Source: Trichomonas vaginalis G3
Lineage: Eukaryota; Parabasalia; Trichomonadida; Trichomonadidae
Direction of reading: 5' to 3'
Assembly (NCBI RefSeq): GCF_026262505.1
Contig: NC_067203.1
Coordinates: forward strand, 13,528,392 to 13,592,391
Length of the DNA stretch: 64,000 bases
How positions within the stretch are numbered: position 1 is the stretch's first letter; each line of letters starts with the position of its first letter. Positions 42,201 through 52,075 of this stretch are shown in pieces. The position numbers and the translations under genes were made by a program. The notes under the pieces were generated by a model, which was not told where the DNA came from, searched no databases, and worked only from the letters and a program-made list of their open reading frames with translations.

Positions 42201-43219
42201 TCTTTTTTGATAATATATCTTAAAAAATATGGTTCGTTTTTCCATATTGCATGGAAAAATAAATGATATGATGCAGAAACTTGTCCAAGTTCAATAAGAT
42301 ATGGATCTGTTATCATTCCATCTTTAATCATTTTGTTTAAGACCAAATCAATAACTCCATGCATTCTTGATTCAAGGGCAAAATCAAGTGCTGTTTTTCC
42401 TTCATTGTTTTTGATTGTAAGATCGGAATTATGATTAATAAGGAAGTCTGTCAATTGATCAAATACTTTATCACAAGATATTATTAATGCTGTGTTGCCA
42501 TTTGCATCTTTGATGTTTGGATTTGCTCCACGATCAATCAATTTAGATGCAATTACAAGATCGTTATGTTCAACTGCAATCATAAGAGCAGTCTTTTTCT
42601 CATGACCAAATTGAAAGTCAACTTGTGGATCGTATTCTAGTTTCATGTTTGATTTATAAACTCTTTTGTTCATGAAATCAAAAAGATATTTTGCTGAATC
42701 AGAAAAATTTCTGTCAAGCATTCCGTGAATATCCTTTCCCATGACTTTTTTCAGAAGTGCATCAGTGCTATCGTTTAGATCATAATATTGAAGTAATACT
42801 TCGATTAAAGGAGTTCCTCTCATATTTTCTTCAGATGAAAGAACTTCGACTTTGTTACGAGCAAAATCAATACTATCTACGTCATCAAGTGTTTTGAAAA
42901 AGAAGCAATCTTTGAATCTGTATAGGAATTTATCGAATTTATATTCGCATTTTTCAAGGTAATTAATAAACTCATCTCGTCCAATGAGGACATGCTCCAA
43001 AATGAAGCATGTGTGCGCTAAAACTAAATCTTCATTTTTGTTTTTTGAATTATTCCAGATGAAATCACTTTCGTAATTTTGAATGATGAATTTTATTGCA
43101 TTATCATCATGATTGCTTATTGCACTTTCAAAGTATCCATATTTTTCTTTAATAGTAAAGCGTGACCAATTCCTTTTTAAGCAATCAATATTTATTGAGA
43201 CTCCTGCTGTTCTAAACAT
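39245..43219 (-). pseudogene. Ankyrin-repeat protein gene, copy 2 (single in-frame TAA)
   Basis: One continuous frame of 1,325 codons runs from the ATG at 43219 to TAA at 39245, interrupted only by a TAA at 42065-42067. Before it lie 384 codons with the N-terminal domain (KYGYFESAISNHDDNAIKFI) and the first repeats. After it come seven in-frame codons, then an ATG (42043) and 932 codons of repeats. Copy 1 has GAA TCT at the same place, so the TAA is a point-type change. About 25 ankyrin repeats can be counted (TALMIAVEHNDLVIASKLID, GGKTPLRLAIENRFYGNYEA). It may be a young pseudogene, two separately translated parts, or an allele. An AAAAAAGTGAC motif lies 16 bases before the first ATG. Confidence 0.8.
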
Positions 43220-43901
43220 CTTGTTCTAATTAAGTGTCACTTTTTTATGTCTTGTAATTAAAAAAACAATTTTTTTGGATTTTATTTCTTTGATAAGACA
43301 TTATAGAATTCAGAGCTGTATCGATAAGACAAGTTCAGAAACGCATAGAGCATAGGTCAGAATTGTTGTTATGAATATACAATGCTTTATGAGATGATAT
43401 CATAAGATTTTAAATAATTATTTCGCCAATACTGTAAGTCTTTTGATGTGAGTTAAAATAAGCATATAAATCTCTATTCCGATTTGGCAGTGTTCCTGAA
43501 TAATATGGATATATATTAATAAATTTGATTATTGTCCCCTCAATTTTCCGAAGTATTGAATTTTTTTGACGCAAACTATTTTCTTATTCTTATTAAGCAA
43601 CTGATTATGATGTTTTTTTTTAATCACAATTTTTAAAAGCTATTCAAATGTTCGACTTTTCTTAAATAAAGGGTTAATGAAGGAATTATGATAACAAATA
43701 AGGAGTTGGTGTGAATTATAATCGAATTTACTGTTAATATCAGCAAGGCACACTAAATTCAATCAGAATTATGAACCTCATATAACAATTTTTGTAAAAA
43801 TATGGAGAAGCTTTATATCGCCTGAGTAATTTTAATGATATCTTCAAATAATTCTTTCTAATTTTTTTTTATGAGAAAAAAAAGTTTATTATTTCGAATT
43901 T
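43220..43901. other. Divergent promoter region of ankyrin copy 2 and the acidic protein
   Basis: AT-rich. It contains AAAAAAGTGAC (reverse strand, 43236-43246) and TATCGATAAGACA (43319-43331), both shared with copy 1's upstream region. No frame found. Confidence 0.6.
43236..43246 (-). promoter_or_regulatory. AAAAAAGTGAC motif of ankyrin copy 2
   Basis: Identical to the 11 bases before uL13, here 16 bases before the ATG at 43219. Confidence 0.4.
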
Positions 43902-45014
43902 ATGCATTCCTTTGCAAGGCAATTGCATGATCAGAAACGATTTAATGAACGTCTTGGAGTTTATAGAGCACAAAGTGCAAGATGTAATGCACAAATGCAG
44001 CTTTTAGAGCAATCTGTTAATTCGATTTTAAATTCTGATCCGGTATCAAATTATTCATCACCATTTTCATCAAAATATATTAATACAAGATCCACTCCTA
44101 GATTTTCAACAGTAGTAAGTCAAGATCTTCCGCAATTTAGTCCTAAAAACTCGAGTCAAATCAAAACACCTACTACGAATAGAAATAAGTCAAATAATAT
44201 TAGCACATCTGCATTAAATGATATTCCTACTACATCCCAAGAAATATTATCTTTACAAGACTCTTCGCAAGAAAATTTATTCGAATCTAAAGATTCTCTT
44301 TACGTAGCTGCAGGTTCTGTTGACCGTTTTCGTAATCTATCTTCATCATCTGATGGAGCTGATAGTTATTTGACTCCTAAAAAATACTACATTCCAAATT
44401 CAATTAATTCGGAAGATGAAATTGTTCCTGGTGTATCAACTAAAAAGCATGAAGATGACGAAGAAGAAAAATTATATGAAGAAGAAGAAAACATGTTAGA
44501 AAAAGATGATTTACAAAATATTATCAATGAAAGTTCAGATTCTCGTCAATTTGATCAAAAACTTCAAAATATATTCAACAAAGTATCACCTAACCTCAGC
44601 AAATTCTCAGCAGTCGATACAGATTCATTATCATTTGGAAATGAAGAAGAAATTGATGAGCAAGCAAATATGGAAGAAGAATATTCAGAAGAAATTCATA
44701 ACGAGGAAGAAGAAACCAATCAAAACCAAAATATTTCAGATAAAGATAATTATTTTCAAAATGAAAACTTAGAAGAAGTAGATCTTAATCAAAACGATGA
44801 GGAAGATTATGAAGTAGAAGAAGATCAAGAGGAAGATGTGGCAGAAGAATTATTAAAATCAGATGATAGTAAAGAAGAGGAAGAAGTTAATTCTAACGCC
44901 GATAATGATGATCTGTACTTTTCTTTTGAAGAAGATGGTCAGTCCGAAAAGGAAAATTTGAAGAAAACTGAATCTGATATTTTAATCGATAGTATAATTA
45001 ATATGAGTGACTGA
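43902..45014 (+). CDS. Acidic low-complexity protein of unknown function
   Basis: The product is 370 residues. A helical basic N-terminus (MHSFARQLHDQKRFNERLGVY, about 1-45) is followed by Ser/Thr/Asn-rich sequence with SP and TP sites (about 50-175). The rest is very acidic with long Glu/Asp runs (EDDEEEKLYEEEENMLEKDD, DEEDYEVEEDQEEDVAEELL). Acidic tails of this kind occur in histone chaperones and in nucleolar and cytoskeletal proteins. No domain is recognisable. The codon pattern holds through the whole frame, which favours a real gene. Confidence 0.65.
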   Translation: MHSFARQLHDQKRFNERLGVYRAQSARCNAQMQLLEQSVNSILNSDPVSNYSSPFSSKYINTRSTPRFSTVVSQDLPQFSPKNSSQIKTPTTNRNKSNNISTSALNDIPTTSQEILSLQDSSQENLFESKDSLYVAAGSVDRFRNLSSSSDGADSYLTPKKYYIPNSINSEDEIVPGVSTKKHEDDEEEKLYEEEENMLEKDDLQNIINESSDSRQFDQKLQNIFNKVSPNLSKFSAVDTDSLSFGNEEEIDEQANMEEEYSEEIHNEEEETNQNQNISDKDNYFQNENLEEVDLNQNDEEDYEVEEDQEEDVAEELLKSDDSKEEEEVNSNADNDDLYFSFEEDGQSEKENLKKTESDILIDSIINMSD

Positions 45015-46280
45015 TTCTGCATTTTTGTGTGTAAAAACAGATATTTTATATAAAATAAGGAAAAAATGATTTTTTTTATTTGATTACTGAAAAATCATTT
45101 GGTGACTGTTTTATATTGTAATTATACTGAAATTTCCGATTATAATATTATCTGGCGATCGTGTTCAATTAATATTTATGAAATTTCGAAATTAAGTTAC
45201 ATTGCATATTGTGTACAAATATTTATATTATTGACCACAATGGAGTACAGTTTGATCATATTGAAAGCTCTTTCCCATTAATATCAAATAAGGAAAAAGA
45301 ATTTTGGTTGCCAACAAAATTAAGTATGAATCCATTGTTCATTGTTATAAATTATCCTGTTAAAATTCCTTAATAGCCATATATTCATAAATCTTAAAGT
45401 CAACATTTATTAACCTAATAGATATTTGGATTTTATGGAGGTAAAACATTATTCTATCAAGATTTAGAAAGATAAACACTGTTAATTCATGTGAAATAAA
45501 TTTCCGATTAGGAAATCTCAACTTCGATTAAACATTATTACTTTTGATGCAATTCATAAGTGACACTTATGTTATTAACTATTTTTAAGAAATTTCTAAT
45601 TTCATCAAAAAGATTTAAGATGAATCATGAAAAATATTCTATTTGAATGGATAAACAATTGGAAATGTATGTAGTTATACAATGCATACTAAGTATAATG
45701 TCTATAATGTTGTTAATAAAAATCTGAGTTGAATTCTCTTGAAAATTGATTGAACAAGTATTCAATAATTCAATCGAATCAATTTTATTTTGATTGCATT
45801 GAAAGAGGAGATGTAGTGCGAAAAATAGGTAAAAGATTATAATCAATTAAATATAACTATTTTAACTATCAAATATCCAATAATTTATTCATTCAAGAAG
45901 TAAATTAGCAAAAATATATAATAATCGAGAATCAAATAATGTTGAACATGTTACATTAATGGAGTTAACTAACTATAAACATTTATGTCCAAAGCAAATT
46001 CGTCTCAAATTCCAAATATATTTAATAAATAAAAGTATTAATTACAAGATCTGCAAATTAGATTTGCATTGAACCCATATGAAAATCTACAAATACGTCG
46101 AATTTTGATAATCAGAAAAAAAAAATTAATAAAAAAGTCAGATGCAAAATGATTAAGGGTTATAGAAGGCAACAAAATGCTTATTAAATTCGAATTTCCA
46201 TATTTAAATATAAAAAAATATATTTTCGATAGGTTTATCAGAAAAACTCAGGAAAACTGAATGAAATTCATTCTACAAGT
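45015..46280. other. AT-rich intergenic stretch
   Basis: No credible frame. A TTAAGGGT at 46153 resembles the outer end of the neighbouring TIR element but is followed by unrelated sequence. Confidence 0.5.
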
Positions 46281-47115
46281 CGAATTTTTTCGAAAAAAAA
46301 TATTTTCAGAACAGCCTTAACGGCTAAGATTTAGGAACAATGTTAAGTATCAAAAAGAAAGGAGGTCTGATATAGACAACATATATCGTTGAAGGTTGAA
46401 AAAATCTCTAATATTTGAGCTCAAAATTTCAAATTTTAATTTTTTGAAAAAAGAGGCCACCCGTATGTACGTTTATTTGAGAGGAGGAGGATTATATTTT
46501 TGAGAGGGTGAAACATTATGAATATGTTAATTATATAATAATATGTATTATTATAAAAAAGAAAAAATAAAGCACGTTAAAATTTTTCTTTCTTGATTTT
46601 TTACAAAATCTACTTAGAATTATGCAAAATATGACTAAATAATTATAAATTTCAAGTTAAATTTTAATTTTGATAAATAATTTAAATTTCAAAATATCAA
46701 GTTCAGTTCGACTATGTATGTAGTAATTCCTCAATAAAGTGCCAAAACCCTATTAAAATATATGAACATTTTCAACATTTTAATGTTTTTATTTAAAAAT
46801 TTGTTGGAATATGAGCTTCAAACAATTATTATGTAAAGAAAAATAATTAAATATATGTATTTATTCGTATTACAACCGTAGTAAGTCGATTCTTCCTTTC
46901 TTCTACTGAGGTTTGAATTTGATTTCGAATTGTAAAGAGATTCAAAGGGAAAATACTAGCGGATAAAAACTACCTCCATGAAAGGGTCATAATGGACTCA
47001 AGTTGTATTTTTTGATATTTTTTGCTTTTCGAGCCTAAATAGGTAGCCAAGATAATGCCTAAAAATAAGGTTCTAAATTCTGAAGTTTACATGATCCTCT
47101 CGTGTGCACCCTTAA
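46281..47115. mobile_element. TIR element copy 2 (835-base homologous part)
   Basis: This is the reverse-orientation match of 21933-22770, with only scattered differences in the parts I compared. It ends GTGCACCCTTAA-like at 47104-47115, the same terminus as copy 1's left end. The opposite end is missing or replaced: homology stops at 46281, while a TTAAGGGT lies at 46153. If that is the true end, the element spans 46153-47115 (963 bases). No transposase frame. Confidence 0.65.
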
Positions 47116-47473
47116 TTTCATCAAAGTTTCTTTAAACAAAATGCTGATATTAGTATTCTAAGTAATATTTCGCTAACAACTTTCAATTCGCTAGTCTCTT
47201 TCAAATATTTAAAAGATATAACATGATAGTTAAATATAACACGGCACTATATCTCCTAGTATAATAAAACTATTATTTCGATAACAAATTACTTTTGAGA
47301 GGTAAATAAAATATTATATCGCATGAGCTCTTATTTCATCATATTCTTATTGTAATATTTATTAAATCATCGAATGTAACAAAGCGGTTTTATATAATTA
47401 AATTCACCCATCCAAATTTTAGAGAACGTATTCAATTCTATTGAGTAAACTTATTGAAAATTATATTTATGTA
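47116..47473. other. AT-rich intergenic stretch
   Basis: Between the TIR element and the next gene's initiator. Nothing recognised. Confidence 0.5.
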
Positions 47474-47479
47474 TCATTT
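47474..47479 (+). promoter_or_regulatory. Initiator deciding the start at 47483
   Basis: TCATTT matches TCA-Y-T-W exactly; +1 A at 47476 leaves a 7-base leader to the first ATG. Confidence 0.6.
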
Positions 47480-47482
47480 AAC

Positions 47483-48121
47483 ATGAGAAGCAATGGAAGC
47501 ACTGTGACATCTAAATGCCTTCAGTCTGCAAACAAGAACCATTCTCTTAACTCAATACATAGTGACACTTTAACTAAGCTTAAAGAACAAATATCAAGTA
47601 ACACAGGTGTATATTGCCATAAAGATAAAGACATTGCTGCATGTGCTGATAATATTAAGAAGATACTTGAGTGGCAGTTCACAATAACCGAGGAGAAAGA
47701 ACTCATTGCCGCTCAAATTCAAACTGGAATAATGGTTGTATTTGATCCAGAGCTTAATTCTCACTTTGTTATTATCTCAGCTTCATTGCTCAATGGAATA
47801 ATGAAAGTTGGAGTTCGATCTTCCTTAAATAGCAGATTAACGAGAATTGGAATGAAAAGTATCTCAGGTCCAATTGCTGAGCGTATCCAAGATAAGACAT
47901 TCCTTAACCAGTACAGAGCGATGAAGAGAAAATGGACAGTTCGTGAACCATCAGATTTCTTCAACAAATATATGCCAGCTTTCGTAATGGCAAAATCTGA
48001 AGCAGAGCAAGCTGAAAAAACCATTCTCGGAGATATTTCTAACCTCCTTGGAGACTTGTTCTATGACTTCGATACAGCTGATGAATGCATTTTAGCTGAA
48101 ATGAATGTCGGAGCAAATTGA
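47483..48121 (+). CDS. Unknown 212-residue protein
   Basis: The frame continues upstream to a TTG, but the first ATG is at 47483 and an exact initiator lies just before it. The protein has a Ser/Asn/Lys-rich N-terminus, then a mixed alpha/beta part: KKILEWQFTITEEKELIAAQ, GIMVVFDPELNSHFVIISAS and GIMKVGVRSSLNSRLTRIG. It ends in a helical, acidic stretch (SEAEQAEKTILGDISNLL). There are no membrane helices or signal peptide. The strand-rich centre recalls a small ligand- or nucleotide-binding fold, but I do not recognise the family. Confidence 0.7.
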   Translation: MRSNGSTVTSKCLQSANKNHSLNSIHSDTLTKLKEQISSNTGVYCHKDKDIAACADNIKKILEWQFTITEEKELIAAQIQTGIMVVFDPELNSHFVIISASLLNGIMKVGVRSSLNSRLTRIGMKSISGPIAERIQDKTFLNQYRAMKRKWTVREPSDFFNKYMPAFVMAKSEAEQAEKTILGDISNLLGDLFYDFDTADECILAEMNVGAN

Positions 48122-48554
48122 GTAATTGTTGCTTTATAGAGAATTTTGTAGTAATAATGAATTTAAATAGAGTCTATTCCTTATAATTTTTTTTTTTAAT
48201 GAGAGGTAAGATTGGTTTAAACCATTCTAGGCATTTCGCATGTTATTTGATATGATGATTATAGGCAAAATGAGCATTTTCATTTTGGAGAAATTTTCAT
48301 AACATATTAAAATACGAATTGCCATATATATTGTTCATTCTTGGTATGAGAGCAATTCGTTTATAACTATCATTTGTTCGCATTTCAGATTTCACATAAA
48401 TGATCAATTAATATCGGCGTGTAGCGCAACATCACGCCGATAGAAGGAAAACTTAGTTGAGATTAATTGAGATAGCAATGCACTTGTTTTCTCAAGTTAA
48501 GTATTATCCTGCTTGTAAAAGAATTATTTTAAATTTTAAATTTTTTTTTTATTC
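48122..48554. other. Intergenic stretch with a GC hairpin
   Basis: Convergent 3' ends. The only feature seen is the hairpin at 48412-48442. Confidence 0.6.
48412..48442. repeat. 10-bp GC hairpin sharing a 12-mer with 60531-60542
   Basis: TATCGGCGTG and CACGCCGATA pair perfectly around an 11-base loop. CACGCCGATAGA at 48433-48444 recurs at 60531-60542. In AT-rich DNA a shared GC-rich 12-mer is unlikely by chance, which hints at a common repeat or element end. Confidence 0.6.
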
Positions 48555-49580
48555 CTAGACAGATATAGCAAAACCTAATAATATGTATGTAATTGGAATC
48601 GGTACTGCAATTTCGCACGTTGCATAGTTAGGATTAAGAAAAGTAATTGCAATTACACCATTTCCAATGTGTCCATTCTCAGTTGATTGAGAAGGTGATG
48701 GAAAAGAAACTGAATAGTCTGCAACAACTATATTCGTAAAGTAGTATCCGCTTGGGTGGAATGAATTATTTAGCATTTTATAATTTTTTTCAGAGATAGA
48801 TGAAGGGTCAATTGCTTTAAAGCTTTGGTATCCTGAAACGAAGGAAGAGCCTCCGGCTCCAGCTGTCACGACATCATAGCCATCATCACCAGATCCTCCT
48901 CCAAAATAGCCGCAGCCACCTCCACCGGCTATTCCATTATCTCTTACATCCCCGCCATATCCAAAAACTCCATCATTACCAATAGTCTTCATTGCATCTA
49001 TGTGAGTTCCTCGGCTTGCAGTTCCTCCTTTGTCTATCGTCCCACCTGTATTAGCAACAACTGTATATGAAAGCGAAGGAGTATTATCTGCATATTCGCC
49101 AGAGTAACCCGTAAATACACCTCCGCTTCCTCCATTACCAGATGCTTTCGAATGTGCGGTAGCACCACCACCCCCAGAGCTCACAATAATTCTAGACTTC
49201 AATGATTCAAAATCGGAGCCACTTTTCAATCTGATATCAGTACATCCACCTCCGCTTGCGGAATCGGTCACAGTTCCACCTCTTCCACCGCCATTATATG
49301 GACGTCTACTATCAGCATTTGAACCCTGAGCTCCAATATGAAGATAAATTTTTCTTGGATTTTTAAAAACGATTAATCCGGCAGTATATGAACCATATCC
49401 TCCATGTGCATAAGCGGTATTACCCCCGCTTGCTCCCCATAACTCAAAGAAATAGGTTCCACAGGATAATTCAATTTCAATTGGAGCGCAATTATGTAGA
49501 TCGTTTCCGCATGGGTATTCGTATACAGTTCTTGGCTTATTACGAGTTAGAGATGTGACAATTGATGATATTGAAGACAA
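48555..49580 (-). CDS. Glycine-rich ALK-like surface protein, no ATG at the 5' end
   Basis: The open frame gives about 341 residues, but its first codon is TTG and the frame closes with TAA at 49590-49592. The first in-frame ATG would remove most of the domain. The sequence is the glycine-rich fold of ALK-type receptors and many trichomonad surface proteins: WGASGGN, YGSYTAGLIVF, GGGRGGTV, SGGGCTDIRL, VSSGGGGATAH, GGGGCGYFGGG and AGAGGSSFVSG. A hydrophobic stretch ends the protein (VPIPITYILLGFAISV), so it may be membrane-linked. The normal signal peptide is missing, which suggests a 5' truncated gene, an unseen upstream exon, or a non-ATG start. Confidence 0.7.
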   Translation of the reverse strand: MSSISSIVTSLTRNKPRTVYEYPCGNDLHNCAPIEIELSCGTYFFELWGASGGNTAYAHGGYGSYTAGLIVFKNPRKIYLHIGAQGSNADSRRPYNGGGRGGTVTDSASGGGCTDIRLKSGSDFESLKSRIIVSSGGGGATAHSKASGNGGSGGVFTGYSGEYADNTPSLSYTVVANTGGTIDKGGTASRGTHIDAMKTIGNDGVFGYGGDVRDNGIAGGGGCGYFGGGSGDDGYDVVTAGAGGSSFVSGYQSFKAIDPSSISEKNYKMLNNSFHPSGYYFTNIVVADYSVSFPSPSQSTENGHIGNGVIAITFLNPNYATCEIAVPIPITYILLGFAISV

Positions 49581-50357
49581 ATTTCGTGATTAATTTGTTT
49601 AAAACTTGTATAATTTGAGATTTTATATGTGAAACATCATAGCTTACTGATAGTAACAATGTTCTGAAATTATAAGAGCTAACCATTTTATCCTAATTCA
49701 TAAGAAACATTAGAATTTAATGGTTTTTGGACATCTTTATCAATTTTTCAATAAATCATTTAAAAAAATTGAAATCTTTTAAAATTTCATAAGATAAATA
49801 ATTTGCACTTATATGCCGGATACAATATGCATCTGTATTCTTTGATTTCAGATTCAATGAATAACGTTTATTTTATTTGGAAATTTTATCGATTTAAAAA
49901 ATCTTTGATGATTTATTAAATGAGTTAAGCATCTAACTAACATGTATAAATTTGATTCTGTAGAAGCAATTTCTTCCTTGATAGTCCCAGCCTCCGTTCA
50001 TCTTGACGTTGAGAAGATTCTGGCAGATGTGACCCAAATTCATTCAATAATATTGTATCTCCGCTCAATCGAAAGAAACATTTAGTGAACGAATGAAAAT
50101 ATTTCCTTGAAGTACAGTGCATGTTACCCAAACAAATTATGAATGAAAATCCTTTGATAGTAACTAAATCTATCTGAAATGAACAAAGTGCATTCCAATG
50201 TATTTATTGTGAATGTCACTGAGAGATTCTGTGATTTAATAAGCATGTTAAGTAGCCCAAAGACAAATACTGTCATCTATGAGTTCAATAGATATTAAGT
50301 TAAAAAAAATTAATTTATAAAAAAAGTATTTTACTTTTTTATTGAATTAGAGGGATT
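49581..50357. other. Intergenic stretch with a small orphan frame
   Basis: A reverse-strand ATG frame (49937-50122, 61 codons, MHCTSRKYFHSF to QNQIYTC) looks slightly coding, with pieces such as FGSHLPESSQRQDERRLG. It has no Inr and no known family; it may be a relic. Otherwise AT-rich DNA. Confidence 0.35.
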
Positions 50358-50906
50358 TTAGACGAAAACTTTGTCAAGATGTGCATGGAGTTTGTCAACT
50401 CTCTCCTGATAGACAAAGTGTCTGCTAAACGAGTTGAAGTATGCAACCATTGGAAGCTTCTCGAATCCAGAGTAAACGAATGCTGCATACAATGGCCACC
50501 AGACTTGCTCTGCGCCAAGTCCTTCGTAGCATGTGTTCTTGTCATGGATTGTCTCTTCCAATGCACCGAATGTTGCAGACACCATGATCTTCTTCTTTCC
50601 TTTGTACTGCTCAATCAATGGTATGTATGCAGTAAGAACTTCATCGATATACTTCTTAGCTGGATTTGGAAGACCGATCCACCATGTTTGTGACTGGAAG
50701 ATGATTACATCTGCCCATTTGAACTTCTCAATCTCTTCTTCGACCTTGTATCCTTTGGCAATTTGTGTAACCTTGACTTGATGGCCTTTGTGCTCAAGAT
50801 ACTTCTTTGCCTCCAAGCCAAGAGACTCATTCAACATGCCTTGTGACATTGGTGGATTGCTAAATCCGGCAATGATGATCAGGACCTTAGAGTTCTTTAA
50901 ACTCAT
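50358..50906 (-). CDS. MdaB-like NAD(P)H quinone oxidoreductase (flavodoxin fold)
   Basis: The product is 182 residues, near the usual 190-200. It starts KVLIIIAGFSNP, the flavin-phosphate loop region, and contains ADVIIFQSQTWWIGLPNPAKKYIDEVL, the QxxxWWxGxPxxxKKxIDxVxT block of MdaB/YwrO enzymes. The dimer segment VSATFGALEETIHD and LGAEQVWWPLYAAFVYSGF follows. The family uses FAD and NAD(P)H to reduce quinones by two electrons and can act on nitro drugs. It is mainly bacterial, so lateral transfer is likely. Two overlapping initiators (TCATTT and TCACTT) lie 11-20 bases before the ATG. The stop is in TAAAAT. Confidence 0.88.
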   Translation of the reverse strand: MSLKNSKVLIIIAGFSNPPMSQGMLNESLGLEAKKYLEHKGHQVKVTQIAKGYKVEEEIEKFKWADVIIFQSQTWWIGLPNPAKKYIDEVLTAYIPLIEQYKGKKKIMVSATFGALEETIHDKNTCYEGLGAEQVWWPLYAAFVYSGFEKLPMVAYFNSFSRHFVYQERVDKLHAHLDKVFV

Positions 50907-50913
50907 TCTGCAA

Positions 50914-50919
50914 AAATGA
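50914..50919 (-). promoter_or_regulatory. Initiator of the MdaB-like gene
   Basis: TCATTT (reverse strand), +1 A at 50917, 11 bases from the ATG. A second match, TCACTT, overlaps it at 50919-50924. Confidence 0.5.
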
Positions 50920-50924
50920 AGTGA

Positions 50925-52075
50925 TAGAATAACAAATTATGTCTCAAAAAGAATTCAATTCTCTCAATTTGCGCAATAGTTATTGCTCTATAAAATTTGA
51001 TCCACATTGATTAGTACGTCATTGTTTGTTTATTACAATAATCAAAAAATAACAATACAATTTTTGTTAAAAGATTTATTTCATATCAAGTTGGCTATAA
51101 TAGTCATAGTATTAATTTTTAACGTGAAATTATTAGATTTTTCATTGATCATAACTATTCAAAAAAATAGAGATAGATATGGTGAATGCAATTGAGTTTA
51201 ATTATGTCTGAGACTATTATTTAAAGCTGACAATCAAAATTTTTATGAATTGAATTTGATCATTGGACTATTCAATTTTATGAGCTTTCAAATTTTTTGT
51301 GTCAGATTTTTCACGATATCTTTTTGGTATTCCGGAATTAGATTCCATTTAAATTATATTACATTAACTAATAATAATTTCACACGCTTAATTAATGCTT
51401 ATATTTTAATGTTTTCGTCTTGATTACAAAATTTCAGATTTAAATTAATTAGTAAGAAATCATTTATTGTTACATTATATTACTATTGATAATATGGAGC
51501 ATATTTATATCTATATTTTCATCATTCAATGAAAAATGAAAAATCATTTCCCAACACAAATCTTTTATTCTTTAATTCACATTCATATGATTATCTAAAG
51601 AACCCACATAATGTATATTGCCATCAAAATGTTACAATAATTATCTCATTATCATATCTAGAGTTCTTTTTGTTTATCAATTAATAAAATGATCAATTGA
51701 TCTTTGGATATTATTAATATAGGCATTAATCAACCGAATAATCAGATAAATGCTTTTATTCATGCAAATATGTTTTTATATGCATCAATTCATCAAAATA
51801 CATGTAACACAAGGAAATTTAATAATAAATCTTTTTATATGATGAAATAGAAGAACTTTAACTATTCCATAAATTGAAATTCCATCATAATTATATGAAA
51901 GTCATGTTTGTGGAGTTTAAATCATCAAAAGCAGAATATATAAAGGAATTATTTTCATCTCCTTTATTCATGAAAATGAATGATTAGTTTTTTATAAAGA
52001 AAAAAAAATAATTAATTAAAAAAAATCTTATTTACATTTTCAAATATAAAATAAAATGAATAATAAAAAAAGATC
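50925..52075. other. AT-rich intergenic stretch
   Basis: About 1.15 kb with no credible frame or repeat. Confidence 0.6.
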
